A stretch of DNA of 49,658 nt, from positions 81,435 to 131,092 of the forward strand of contig JALHNH010000018.1 of the NCBI GenBank assembly GCA_022843625.1. The letters are read 5' to 3'. A program made the translations under genes and the position numbers. This DNA comes from Bryobacter sp. (GTDB lineage Bacteria > Acidobacteriota > Terriglobia > Bryobacterales > Bryobacteraceae). Below are positions 1 to 9,421 of the stretch, in pieces; position 1 is the stretch's first letter, and each line of letters starts with the position of its first letter. The notes under the pieces were generated by a model, which was not told where the DNA came from, made no database searches, and worked only from the letters and a program-made list of their open reading frames with translations.

Positions 1-2288
1 TGGAATCGGCGCATGTCACTACGATTCTGGAACAGAGTGATTTTCAGAAGCGGCCGTTGCTTACGCTTGGGAACGCGCTGGAAGCAACGCCGGGGATTCT
101 GGTGCAGCAAACTTCTACGGCGCAGGTGTCACCGTTTTTGCGGGGCTTGACCGGGTATCAGGTGTTGAATCTGATGGACGGCATTCGGTTTAACAATTCC
201 ACGTTTCGATCAGGGCCGAATCAGTATCTGGCCTTTGTTGAGCCGTCGCAGGCTCAGCGGGTGGAAGCACTGCTGGGGCCGACGGGAGCACAGTACGGGA
301 GCGATTCTCTGGGGGGGACGATTCATGTCACCAGCCAGGAAGCGCGCTTTGCCGACGACGGGAAATGGCAGACGCACGGGAGCTTTAACCTGAGCGGGGC
401 GATGGCTGATTTGTCTGGGTTTGCTGCGGGACGCATCTCCGCGGCGAATGAGAAACTGTTCTGGCTTTTTGGGGCGTCTGGACGGAAACACAATGATCTA
501 CGGGCTGGCCGGGGCCAGGACTCGCGCAATGTGTTTCATCGCTTCTTTGGGATGCCGCTTGATAGCGTGCGGGATTTGATTGGGAGCCGTCAGCAGGATA
601 CGGGGTTCCGGCAGTATGGCATCGAAACGAAGCTTGCGTTTCGGCCGAGTACGAGCCAGATTCTGACGCTGAATTATCAGCGTGGGGTGCAGGATCAGGT
701 TCGTGGTTATAAGGATTTGCTGGGTGGGCTGGGGCGGTTGAAGTCGGATTTCACACCGCAGGATTTGAACTGGTTCTACACGCGTTATGAGTTTTTGCCC
801 AAGGGGATCTTTGACACTGTTAGCGGTACGTTTTCAGTGAACCAGCAGACCGATGGAAGCCGGCGGCAGAATCTGCTGGCTAGCGACCCAATCACAACCG
901 ATTTGTCGAGTGTCAGGGTTTACGGCTACAGCGGACAGGCGAGCACGCACTGGACCAGCCGGTTGCAATTGTCGTTTGGGGGTGATGCTTATGACGAACA
1001 TATCGGGTCTAGCCGCGAGGTTGTGAATCCGGTTAGCGGTGCGATTACACGGCCGCGGCCGCTGTATCCGGACAATTCTCGCTATGGGAACTTTGGCTTG
1101 TTTACGCAGGGCAACTGGCAGGTGCATCGCAAGCTGAGGGCTTCGGCGGGTTTACGCTATACGGGGATTCGTTTTAGCGACACACGGAATACGCTGTGGT
1201 TTCGCGACACGACTTTTCATTCGAGTTTGCGATGGGATCTGACGAGTGTCTTTGGTTTGCATGGGGTGGTGAGCCGGGGCTTTCGGGCACCGAATCTGAA
1301 TGATTTGGGGGCACTGGGGCTGAATGATCTGGGGTATGAGATTCCGTCGTCTGAGGCGATTCCGGCAGGGGCGCTGCTGAGTACGGATTCGGGCGAGAGT
1401 GCGACATCGAAGGGGCAGCAGTTGCGGGCGCTGGCGGCTGAGTCTTTGATGAATTATGAGTTTGGGATGCGGATTACCACGCGGAAGTTCTTTACGCGAG
1501 TGCAAGGGTTTAATGCTGATTTGCAGGATCCGATTGTGCGGCGTACGCTGCTGTTTCCGGCTGGGAGTGCGCCGGGGCAGTTGGCTGGATTGCCGGTAAC
1601 GGTGTTGCCGCAGACGGCTGCTCAGAGGAACCAGGGGGTTGTGGCAGTGGCCACTGCGCAGGACCCACGGGCCGTGAAAGCTTTTGTCAACGACGGTGCC
1701 TCGCGGTATTACGGGATCGAGACACAAAGCCGCTATCTGTTTAGCCGAAGCCTTGCGGTGGAGGCGAATTACAGCTATCTGCTTGGTCGGGACCTGAACC
1801 CGAATCGCAACATTCGCCGGTTGCCGCCGCAGTCTGGGACGATTGTGGTGCGGCATACACCGGGCGGGAGGCGGCCGTGGATGGAGGTGTCAATGACCGC
1901 TACGGGCGCGCAGAGCCGGTTGAGTGGTGGGGATCTGGACGATGAGCGCATTGGTGCTTCGATTCGTCGAGCGGATATAGCCAGCTTCTTTCGTGGCACG
2001 AGGGTGTCGCAGTATCTGGAGAACGGGATCTTCCGGCCAACGGGGGAGAGCCTGTTGCAGATCCAGAACCGCGTGCTGCCGGGGCTGAGCGATACGACGC
2101 GTGTGCCTTTGTATACTTCGACGGCTGGCTGGACGACGGTGGCTTTGAGGTCTGGGATTTCGGTTGGGGAACGCTGGCAGTTGATGGGCGCAATTGAGAA
2201 TCTGATGGACCGGAATTACCGGGTGCATGGGTCAGGCATGGACTCGCCCGGGTTTAATGTCTATCTCAACCTCAGCTATCGATTCTAG
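1..2288 (+). CDS. TonB-dependent receptor, 5' end outside window
   Basis: Outer-membrane gated channel that would import a ligand using TonB energy; the substrate is not evident. The frame is open from the first bases of the window, so the TTG at 57 is not a real start and the gene begins upstream. The visible N-terminal part is a plug domain: it reads LGNALEATPGILVQQ, then FLRGL, then LDG-type text (LMDGIRFNN) and a GPTGAQYGSDSLGGTI segment, all typical of plugs. The remaining 600 or so residues are rich in alternating aromatic strands and end in LSYRF, the usual C-terminal aromatic signature of a 22-strand barrel. The cytochrome-type gene at 2317 follows after 28 bases, so the two probably share a transcript. 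Family assignment is firm; transported substrate is unknown. Confidence 0.9.
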   Translation, partial: ESAHVTTILEQSDFQKRPLLTLGNALEATPGILVQQTSTAQVSPFLRGLTGYQVLNLMDGIRFNNSTFRSGPNQYLAFVEPSQAQRVEALLGPTGAQYGSDSLGGTIHVTSQEARFADDGKWQTHGSFNLSGAMADLSGFAAGRISAANEKLFWLFGASGRKHNDLRAGRGQDSRNVFHRFFGMPLDSVRDLIGSRQQDTGFRQYGIETKLAFRPSTSQILTLNYQRGVQDQVRGYKDLLGGLGRLKSDFTPQDLNWFYTRYEFLPKGIFDTVSGTFSVNQQTDGSRRQNLLASDPITTDLSSVRVYGYSGQASTHWTSRLQLSFGGDAYDEHIGSSREVVNPVSGAITRPRPLYPDNSRYGNFGLFTQGNWQVHRKLRASAGLRYTGIRFSDTRNTLWFRDTTFHSSLRWDLTSVFGLHGVVSRGFRAPNLNDLGALGLNDLGYEIPSSEAIPAGALLSTDSGESATSKGQQLRALAAESLMNYEFGMRITTRKFFTRVQGFNADLQDPIVRRTLLFPAGSAPGQLAGLPVTVLPQTAAQRNQGVVAVATAQDPRAVKAFVNDGASRYYGIETQSRYLFSRSLAVEANYSYLLGRDLNPNRNIRRLPPQSGTIVVRHTPGGRRPWMEVSMTATGAQSRLSGGDLDDERIGASIRRADIASFFRGTRVSQYLENGIFRPTGESLLQIQNRVLPGLSDTTRVPLYTSTAGWTTVALRSGISVGERWQLMGAIENLMDRNYRVHGSGMDSPGFNVYLNLSYRF

Positions 2289-2316
2289 GCTGTGATAGCG
2301 TGTCAGACAGAGAAGT

Positions 2317-5300
2317 ATGCCGTTCTTTTTCCTGCTGATCCTCATTGCTGCGTCGTTGCCTGCTGCCCCCAAGCCTGTTGATTTTCTGCGTGAAGTGAGG
2401 CCGATCCTTTCGGACGCCTGCTTTCAGTGTCATGGGCCGGATGAATCCACGCGCATGGCGAAGCTGCGTCTTGATACCAAAGAGGGTCTGGCATCGAAGG
2501 CGAGTCAGATTGCCGCTCGTGTGACCGAAACCCGAGCGGCCCGGAAGATGCCGCCGCCGCATGCCAAAGTGCAACTGGGCGAGGCTCAGGTTGCGACGCT
2601 GAAGCGCTGGGTGGATGAGGGTGCACAGTGGCAGGAGCACTGGAGTTTTGTTGTGCCGAAGGCACCGGCTGTACCCGCAGTTCAGTTGACGAAGTGGCCT
2701 CGCACGGACATTGATCGATTTGTGCTGGCGCGGCTGGAGCAGGAGAAGTTGAAGCCTGCAGTGGAAGCCGATAAACCCACTTTGCTAAGAAGGCTAAGTC
2801 TGGACTTAACGGGGTTGCCTCCTACACCGCAGGAGCTGGATCAGTTTCTGGCCGACAAGAGCGCCGGCGCTTATGAGAAACAGGTGGATCGTTTGCTCGC
2901 GAGTTCTCGATTTGGGGAGAAGATGGCGCTGCACTGGCTGGATCTGGCTCGCTATGCCGACACCCATGGCTATCACATCGATTCGCATCGCGACATGTGG
3001 CCGTGGAGGGACTGGCTGATCGGGGCGTTTAATCGCAATATGCCTTATGACCAATTCACAGTGTGGCAACTGGCGGGCGATATGCTGCCGAATGCTACGC
3101 GGGAACAAATGGTGGCTAGCGGATTCAATCGTAATCACGTGATCAACTATGAGGGCGGTGCCATACCGGAGGAGTATCAGACGGAGTATGTGATCGATCG
3201 CGTGGAAGCAACGAGCACGACCTGGCTGGGGCTGACGGTGGGTTGTGCGCGTTGCCATGACCATAAGTACGACCCGATCAAGCAGAAGGATTTCTATCGT
3301 CTCTATGCCTTCTTCAACAACATTGAAGAGAAGGGGCTGGATGGGCAGAAGGGGAACGCGGCACCGTTCTTGAAGCTGCCTTCGATTACCCAGGACACGC
3401 TTGAGAAAGAGATGACGCAGGCGATTGCGGCTCGCGAGAAACAACTGGAAGAGGCGAAGGTTCCGCAGTTGATGGAGGAGTGGGAGAAGACGAAACTGGC
3501 GCGGATTGCCACGCCTTCGCGGGAAGGGTTGCTGGCGCATTACGAGATGGAAGGCAACTTCAACGAGTCGAGCGGGACGTATCGCCATGGGCGTTTTCTT
3601 GGGGTTCCGCCGACTGCGAATGACGGACCGATTGGACAGGCGGCGTTGCTCGATTCTTCAGCCCGGATTGAAGTGCCGGCACCGGATCAGTTTGATGAAG
3701 ATAAGCCGTTCAGCCTTGCGTTCTGGTTCCGCGGTGGGAACAAGCTGGAGCCGATGACGATCCTGTCGAAAAAGGACAAGGCTGGCATCGAGATCGGGAA
3801 TGACGAAGTGTTTTCGATTGGAGATCTGCGCCGTGGAGCGCACCTTCTGATTCAACTGACGGCCAGCACTGGTGAGGTTGCGAAATACAGCTCGAAGACT
3901 CCTTTCCCCTACAACGAGTTCACGCACTTTACCTTGAACCACAAGGGCAAGGGAGAAATTGAAGTGCTGGTCAATGGTGAGCCTGTCGAACTAGTTTTGG
4001 AATCTGGCAAGCGTGAGATCCGTTTTGCCAGCGCGGCACCGTTTTTGTTTGCGAAGATGATCGGGTCTTTTGATGATATGCGGGTATACAACCGCCCGAT
4101 CACAAAAGCGGAGGCGCATCAGCTTGCCGTGATCGAGCCAGTGCGTTACTTGCTCTTCCATAGCGGCATCAAGCGGAACAAGGCGCAAATGGCAACCTTG
4201 CGGGATTTCTATTTGAAGTACGATGCCTCGGAGGACATTCAGAAGCTTTATGCGCGGCTGAATCAGTTGAAGGCTGAGAAGAAAGAGCTGGATGAGCAGA
4301 TTCCGTCGACGATGGTGATGAAGGAACTGGAGAAGCCTCGGGACTCGTTTGTTCTCAATCGTGGCCAGTATGATCAGAAGGCAGAAAAAGTAGATGCGGC
4401 GACGCCGGGCTTTTTGCCGCCCATGCCTGCCAACCTTCCGCGGAACCGGATGGGGCTTGCGCAGTGGCTTACCGACAAGGATCATCCGCTGACCTCTCGT
4501 GTGGCAGTGAACCGGTTTTGGGCCATGTATTTTGGCAATGGTCTGGTTAAGACCGTAGAGGACTTTGGCAGCCAGGGTGAGATGCCGAGCCACGCGGAGT
4601 TGCTCGATTATCTGGCGACTTCGTTTGTGCAATCGAACTGGGATGTAAAGAAGCTGCAGAAGCAGATTGTGATGAGCGCGGTTTACCGGCAGAGTTCGAA
4701 CGTGACTCCACAGTTGAAGGAGCTGGACCCGGAGAATCGTTTGCTAGCAAGGATGTCGCGATTCCGGGTGCAGGCAGAGCTGGTGCGTGACAATGCGCTG
4801 GCTGTGAGTGGCTTGCTTAATGACGAGATTGGCGGCCGCAGCGTGTTGCCTTATCAGCCGCCCGGGCTGTGGGAAGAAGTGGCTTATGGGGCGCAGTTTA
4901 CGGCGCAGCGATATGAGCAATCGCACGGCAAGGATCTGTATCGCCGCGGGATGTACAGCTTCTGGAAGCGAACGCTGCCGCCGGCGAGTTTGGCGATTTT
5001 TGATGCGCCGGACAGAGAGAAGTGTCTGGCCCGCCGGGCTACTACGAATACGCCGCTGCAGGCACTGGCACTGTGGAATGACGTGACCTATCTTGAGGCT
5101 GCGCGCAAGCTGGCCGAGCGGAGTTTGCGTGAGGCCGGGCCGGACTCGACAAAGAGGATCCGCCATATGTTTCGACTGGCGACGGCGCGGTATCCGAACC
5201 CGCAGGAGTTGAAGTTGCTATCGACTAGCACTGAGGCGCAGTTCGCGGAGTACAAGGCGAATCCTGAGGCGGCGCGCAAGTTGATCCAGACGGGCGAATC

Positions 5301-5394
5301 GAAGGTAGAAGCCAAGGACCCCGTTGAGCTTGCGACGTGGATGAGTATCGCCAGTGCGATTCTGAACCTCGATGAAGTGTTGACCAAGGAATAA
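2317..5394 (+). CDS. Planctomycete-type cytochrome protein PSCyt1-DUF1549-LamG-DUF1553
   Basis: Large exported protein (1025 residues) of the family that combines a haem-c-like PSCyt1 domain with DUF1549 and DUF1553. A short hydrophobic signal peptide is followed by CFQCH (C35, C38, H39), a c-type haem attachment motif. DUF1549 follows (about 125-380) and contains a second CARCH motif at 310-314 within GCARCHDHKYDP. Residues of about 400-605 look like a LamG/concanavalin-like sugar-binding domain (starts LLAHYEMEGNF, ends FDDMRVYNRPI), inserted before DUF1553 (about 690-1000). The family has no established biochemical role; by domain content it is a periplasmic or surface protein with redox and carbohydrate-binding features. 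Stop codon is 3 bases before the DUF1501 start, so the two are co-translated. A weak AGAGAAG ribosome site precedes the ATG. Confidence 0.88.
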   Translation: MPFFFLLILIAASLPAAPKPVDFLREVRPILSDACFQCHGPDESTRMAKLRLDTKEGLASKASQIAARVTETRAARKMPPPHAKVQLGEAQVATLKRWVDEGAQWQEHWSFVVPKAPAVPAVQLTKWPRTDIDRFVLARLEQEKLKPAVEADKPTLLRRLSLDLTGLPPTPQELDQFLADKSAGAYEKQVDRLLASSRFGEKMALHWLDLARYADTHGYHIDSHRDMWPWRDWLIGAFNRNMPYDQFTVWQLAGDMLPNATREQMVASGFNRNHVINYEGGAIPEEYQTEYVIDRVEATSTTWLGLTVGCARCHDHKYDPIKQKDFYRLYAFFNNIEEKGLDGQKGNAAPFLKLPSITQDTLEKEMTQAIAAREKQLEEAKVPQLMEEWEKTKLARIATPSREGLLAHYEMEGNFNESSGTYRHGRFLGVPPTANDGPIGQAALLDSSARIEVPAPDQFDEDKPFSLAFWFRGGNKLEPMTILSKKDKAGIEIGNDEVFSIGDLRRGAHLLIQLTASTGEVAKYSSKTPFPYNEFTHFTLNHKGKGEIEVLVNGEPVELVLESGKREIRFASAAPFLFAKMIGSFDDMRVYNRPITKAEAHQLAVIEPVRYLLFHSGIKRNKAQMATLRDFYLKYDASEDIQKLYARLNQLKAEKKELDEQIPSTMVMKELEKPRDSFVLNRGQYDQKAEKVDAATPGFLPPMPANLPRNRMGLAQWLTDKDHPLTSRVAVNRFWAMYFGNGLVKTVEDFGSQGEMPSHAELLDYLATSFVQSNWDVKKLQKQIVMSAVYRQSSNVTPQLKELDPENRLLARMSRFRVQAELVRDNALAVSGLLNDEIGGRSVLPYQPPGLWEEVAYGAQFTAQRYEQSHGKDLYRRGMYSFWKRTLPPASLAIFDAPDREKCLARRATTNTPLQALALWNDVTYLEAARKLAERSLREAGPDSTKRIRHMFRLATARYPNPQELKLLSTSTEAQFAEYKANPEAARKLIQTGESKVEAKDPVELATWMSIASAILNLDEVLTKE

Positions 5395-5397
5395 GCG

Positions 5398-6789
5398 ATG
5401 CAAGACTTTTTATCACGACGACACTTTCTATCCGGCTTTGGGGCTACTGCGTTTTCGGCAATGGCCAGTGAGAATCACAGCGCCGCACCGCATTTTCCGG
5501 CCAAGGCCAAGAGTGTCATTTATCTGCATATGTCGGGTGGCCCTTCGCAACTGGATCTGTTTGATCCCAAGCCGGGGCTGAAGAAGTATCAGGGGCAGGA
5601 TCTGCCGGGTTCGATCCGGATGGGGCAGCGCATTACAGGCATGACCAGCGGGCAATCGACGTTACCGGTGGCGAGTTCTTTGTTCAACTTTGCCAAGCGT
5701 GGCAAGTCTGGCATGGACATGAGCGATATCATCCCGTGGCATCACAAGATTGCCGATGATATCTGCCTGATCCGGAGTGTCAATACCGATGCGATCAATC
5801 ATGATCCGGCAATAACGTTTATCCAGACCGGGTTTCAGCAGCCAGGGCGGCCGTGTATCGGGTCGTGGGTGAGCTATGGGCTGGGCAGTGAGAACAAAAA
5901 TCTGCCGGGCTTTGTGGTGATGATTAGCCAGAAAAGCGCGATCAATACCGATCAGCCGCTTTTTAGCCGGTTATGGTCGGCGGGCTTTTTGCCGTCGAGC
6001 TATCAGGGTGTGAAGTTCCGGGCCGGGTCTGACCCTGTTTTGTATCTGAATGATCCTGAAGGGATGTCGAAGGATACGCGCCGTCGGATTCTGGATCTGA
6101 GTTCCAAGATGAACCAACTGCGTGGAGACACCAACGGAGATCCTGAAGTAGAAACGCGTATCTCACAGTATGAGATGGCGTTCAAGATGCAGAGTTCGGT
6201 GCCGGACCTGATGGATCTTTCGAAGGAGACCGAAGCGACTTTTGATTTGTATGGAGAGGATTCGCGGAAGCCGGGCAGCTTTGCGCAGCAGTGTCTGCTG
6301 GCGAGGAGGCTCGTGGAGAAGGGCGTTCGTTTTGTGCAGCTCTACAATCGCGGGTGGGATCAGCATAATGATTTGCCGCGTGATATTCAGTTGCAGGCGA
6401 AGGCGACCGATCAGGCTTCGGCAGCGCTGGTGCTGGACTTAAAGCAGCGCGGGTTGCTGAAGGACACGCTGGTGGTTTGGGGTGGTGAGTTTGGGCGGAC
6501 GGTGTATTGTCAGGGCCGGCTGACGGATACGAATTATGGCCGGGATCATCATCCGCGCTGCTTTTCGATGTGGATGGCTGGAGGCGGAGTGAAGCCTGGG
6601 ACGATGATCGGTGAGACTGATGATTACAGCTACAACATCGTTAAGGACCCGGTGCATGTGCATGATATCCAGGCCACGCTGATGCATTGTCTGGGGATTG
6701 ATCACACGAAGCTGACTTACAAGTTTCAGGGGCGGCACTTCCGGCTTACGGATGTGCATGGCAGTGTGGTGAAGCAGGCGCTGGCCTAG
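5398..6789 (+). CDS. DUF1501 family protein, Tat-exported
   Basis: 463-residue DUF1501 protein, a family related to the alkaline phosphatase/sulfatase fold but of unproven activity. The N-terminus MQDFLSRRHFLSGFGATAF is a good twin-arginine signal, implying export of a folded, possibly metal-containing protein. Family landmarks are present: HMSGGPSQLDLFDPKP near the start, RLVEKGVRFVQLYNRGWDQH in the middle, LVVWGGEFGRT, GRDHHPRCFSMWMAGGG, and the closing HCLGIDHTKLTYKFQGRHFRL. It begins 3 bases after the DUF1553 stop, with an AAGGA ribosome site inside that gene. DUF1553 and DUF1501 genes are very commonly adjacent, so the two products probably act together. Its stop codon abuts, with no gap, the stop of the opposing gene at 6790. 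Confidence 0.92.
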   Translation: MQDFLSRRHFLSGFGATAFSAMASENHSAAPHFPAKAKSVIYLHMSGGPSQLDLFDPKPGLKKYQGQDLPGSIRMGQRITGMTSGQSTLPVASSLFNFAKRGKSGMDMSDIIPWHHKIADDICLIRSVNTDAINHDPAITFIQTGFQQPGRPCIGSWVSYGLGSENKNLPGFVVMISQKSAINTDQPLFSRLWSAGFLPSSYQGVKFRAGSDPVLYLNDPEGMSKDTRRRILDLSSKMNQLRGDTNGDPEVETRISQYEMAFKMQSSVPDLMDLSKETEATFDLYGEDSRKPGSFAQQCLLARRLVEKGVRFVQLYNRGWDQHNDLPRDIQLQAKATDQASAALVLDLKQRGLLKDTLVVWGGEFGRTVYCQGRLTDTNYGRDHHPRCFSMWMAGGGVKPGTMIGETDDYSYNIVKDPVHVHDIQATLMHCLGIDHTKLTYKFQGRHFRLTDVHGSVVKQALA

Positions 6790-9321
6790 TTACTGCACCA
6801 CGATTACTTGCGACCTTGGATTCTGGAAGGCACCCACCTTCAGGGTAACGGGGACGCGTCCGCGGAGTCTGATGCCTTCGGGCACTCTCAGGTTTACCTG
6901 CAGGAGGCCGGAGAAGCCGGGTGCGGTGCCGGCGTAGAGAAGCTCGGCGGGGATTCCTCCAATGTCAACGCTGGTGGGCAGGAAGGGGACCTGCAATCCG
7001 CCCGCTTCGCGGAGCAGACCTTCACCGGTGCCGTATAGCGTGAGCACGTCGCCGGATCTGGCTGGTGAGGCCTCGCCATTGAGCGCGCCGTCTGGCCTGA
7101 CGGCAACAATCAATCCATTGGACTCAAAGAAGGCGGGTGCGGCACCTACGATGTCGAGATGTTGACGGTGAATCAGTGCCCCACCGACTCGCAATTCGAT
7201 TATGACTCGCGTCCTGCCGGCTACCGCATAGGGCATCTGGAAGTTGATCTGAGTCTTGCCGGCGTAGTTGATTGAGGCAGACATTGCGTCGACTGTGACT
7301 TGGGCGAGATCGGGCCGGGAGACTTCGCCGGTGAGCAAAGAGAGAAGCTGCCCGGGGGCGGCTGGGCCTTCGGCGAAAGTGGCTGCGTGAACGACGCGAG
7401 TGCTTTGCAGATTGCTGACAAGGATTTCGGCAGGAGGGTCGATGCGGCGTAAGCGGTCGTTGAGGCGATCGGCAACCACAAGACTGCCGTCGGGCATAAG
7501 GGCCAGGCCGGCAGGTTCGTTCAGAGTGAGGGCGGTGGCGTCGCCCGAGTCGGCATTGAAGCCGTTTTCACCGGTGCGGCCAGCGACCAGGGAAAGATCG
7601 CCACTCAGGGTAATTTGCTGAATGCGATGGCGCTGGGATTCGCTGAAGTAAAGCGTGCCGCTCGGGGCAACGATAAGGCCTTCCGGGTTGAGCAGATCGC
7701 GGACCAAAGTGCGGATTCTACCTGTGGTGGGTTCAACCGCGCGGATGGACTGGTTGCCGGTATCGGAGATATAGAGAGTTCCCTGCCCGTCTACGGCAAT
7801 TGCGCCGGGGGAGTTTAGACGTGCGGCCAAGGCATCCTGGCCATCGCCGCTATTGCCACGAATGGCGGATCCGGCCACGGTGGCGATGCGCCCTCCAGGG
7901 GCGAATCGCCGCACGCGGTTCTGACCTCGTTCGGCAATATAGAGATTGCCTTCGCGGTCAAGGGCAAGTCCCTGGGGAGAGGAGAGACTGGTTTGAAGCG
8001 GGAGACCGCCGTCGCTTGAAAATTCGTTGCGGCCTGTTCCTGCGACAGTCTGAATGGCACCACCCGGGATGAAAACTCTCACGCGCTGGTTGCCGGTGTC
8101 TGAGAAATAAACGTTATCGAAGGCATCGACGGCGAGGTAGGTTGGAGAGTTCAGGTAAGCCTGGGTGGCCAGGCCACCATCGCCCCGAAAGCCAGCTTCG
8201 CCCGACCCCGCAACAGTCGATATAGAACCATCCGGATGAACACAACGGACGCGGTGGTTGCCGGTATCGGTGAAGTAGAGATTGCCTTTAGAATCGGCGG
8301 CGACGCCGAGGGGCCGGTTGAGGCGGGCAGCTAGTGCAGGACCGCCGTCACCGCGGTAAGTTGTGAAATTATTGCCGATCAGGATCTCGATCAGACCTTG
8401 CGGATTGACACGGCGCAGCCAGGTGGAGCCGGCGGTGATTCTGTTGCCAAAGGGGTCGACGGCGACGTCGCGGCCGCCGGGAGGCAGGATGGTGGATTTG
8501 CCTTGGGAATCGAGCTGCCAGAGGAAATCACCGCGTGTGTCTGCGATGAGCAGGCTTCCATCCGCGCGCCTTGCAAGGCCCACGGGACGCTCTAGCGGCA
8601 TCTCTTTTGAGGCAGCGGCGAGAATGTCTACGCGGCCATCACGACGGATACGCCGGATCCGGGCATTGCCGCTGTCGGCGACCAGGACATTGCCATCAGC
8701 GTCGAGGGCGAGGCCTGCTGGAGAATTCAGATCTACAGCCGTTAGGGGAAGAGTGGTCAAGCTGCCACTGGATCGCAATTCGAGGACACGATTTGCGCCG
8801 AAGTCGGAGATGAAGAGAGAACCGGAGGAATTAGCCAAAACATTACGCGGAGCGATGAGGCGTACTTCTCTGGGAGGCAAGAGTTGGCCTGCGGCAGGAA
8901 TTTCTCTAGTGCCGCCACCAGCGATAGTTTCAATCTGACCGTTGCGAGAGATTTTGCGGACACGCGCATTGCCGAGGTCGGCAAAAATCAAGTCCCCAAG
9001 TGGAGTGACGGTTAGACCGTAGGGAGTGTGGATCCTGGCGCGGGACGCGGGGCCGCCGTCCCCGCTGAAGCCGGGGAGGCCGTCGCCAGCGAGGGTGGTA
9101 ATCACGCCAGAGCGGTCTACGCGGCGCACGCGGTGATCGTCGGCATCACTGATGTAGATAGTGCCCAGTGCGTCAGTGGCGACCCCCTGGAGGAAGCGGA
9201 TGGACGCCTCGGCGGCTCGCCCGCCGTCACCGGCGTCGGTACCGCCAGCGATCGTACGCATCTTCCAGGGCTGCTGTGCAGAGAGCAGGGCGGCAAGACT
9301 CAGTAAAAGACAGTACCTCAC
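6790..9321 (-). CDS. NHL-repeat beta-propeller protein with Solibacter-type Ig-like C-terminus
   Basis: Secreted 843-residue protein. A signal peptide (RYCLLLSLAALLSAQQ) is followed by roughly ten NHL-type blades (about 20-625), recognisable by recurring units such as GLAxDxxGNLYxxDTGNxRVRR and TVAGxGxxGFxGDGGxA. Residues 633-843 are two Ig-like beta domains of the type common at the C-terminus of Solibacter surface proteins (PGQLLSLLTG, INYAGKTQINFQMPY, VLTLYGTGEG). No catalytic residues are seen; propellers of this kind usually bind ligands or proteins. Start is GTG at 9321, the codon directly before the signal peptide; no good ribosome site is visible, and a short CACAC...GTGTG inverted repeat overlaps it. 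The gene faces the metalloprotease gene across a 100-base divergent region. Confidence 0.85.
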   Translation of the reverse strand: MRYCLLLSLAALLSAQQPWKMRTIAGGTDAGDGGRAAEASIRFLQGVATDALGTIYISDADDHRVRRVDRSGVITTLAGDGLPGFSGDGGPASRARIHTPYGLTVTPLGDLIFADLGNARVRKISRNGQIETIAGGGTREIPAAGQLLPPREVRLIAPRNVLANSSGSLFISDFGANRVLELRSSGSLTTLPLTAVDLNSPAGLALDADGNVLVADSGNARIRRIRRDGRVDILAAASKEMPLERPVGLARRADGSLLIADTRGDFLWQLDSQGKSTILPPGGRDVAVDPFGNRITAGSTWLRRVNPQGLIEILIGNNFTTYRGDGGPALAARLNRPLGVAADSKGNLYFTDTGNHRVRCVHPDGSISTVAGSGEAGFRGDGGLATQAYLNSPTYLAVDAFDNVYFSDTGNQRVRVFIPGGAIQTVAGTGRNEFSSDGGLPLQTSLSSPQGLALDREGNLYIAERGQNRVRRFAPGGRIATVAGSAIRGNSGDGQDALAARLNSPGAIAVDGQGTLYISDTGNQSIRAVEPTTGRIRTLVRDLLNPEGLIVAPSGTLYFSESQRHRIQQITLSGDLSLVAGRTGENGFNADSGDATALTLNEPAGLALMPDGSLVVADRLNDRLRRIDPPAEILVSNLQSTRVVHAATFAEGPAAPGQLLSLLTGEVSRPDLAQVTVDAMSASINYAGKTQINFQMPYAVAGRTRVIIELRVGGALIHRQHLDIVGAAPAFFESNGLIVAVRPDGALNGEASPARSGDVLTLYGTGEGLLREAGGLQVPFLPTSVDIGGIPAELLYAGTAPGFSGLLQVNLRVPEGIRLRGRVPVTLKVGAFQNPRSQVIVVQ

Positions 9322-9421
9322 ACGGAGTAGTGTGTAGAGCTAAGCAAAAATCGCCAAAATTTTGTCATCACATTCCCGGCCTGGGCTCGATAAGAGTTCT
9401 AACGGAAATCAATCACAAACA

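Noticed and set aside
57..59. TTG as start of the first receptor gene.
   Set aside because: The frame is open to the left edge and already codes for plausible plug-domain sequence before this codon.
9319..9334. Inverted repeat CACAC...GTGTG at the NHL-protein start.
   Set aside because: Five-base arms with a six-base loop are too short to claim a function.
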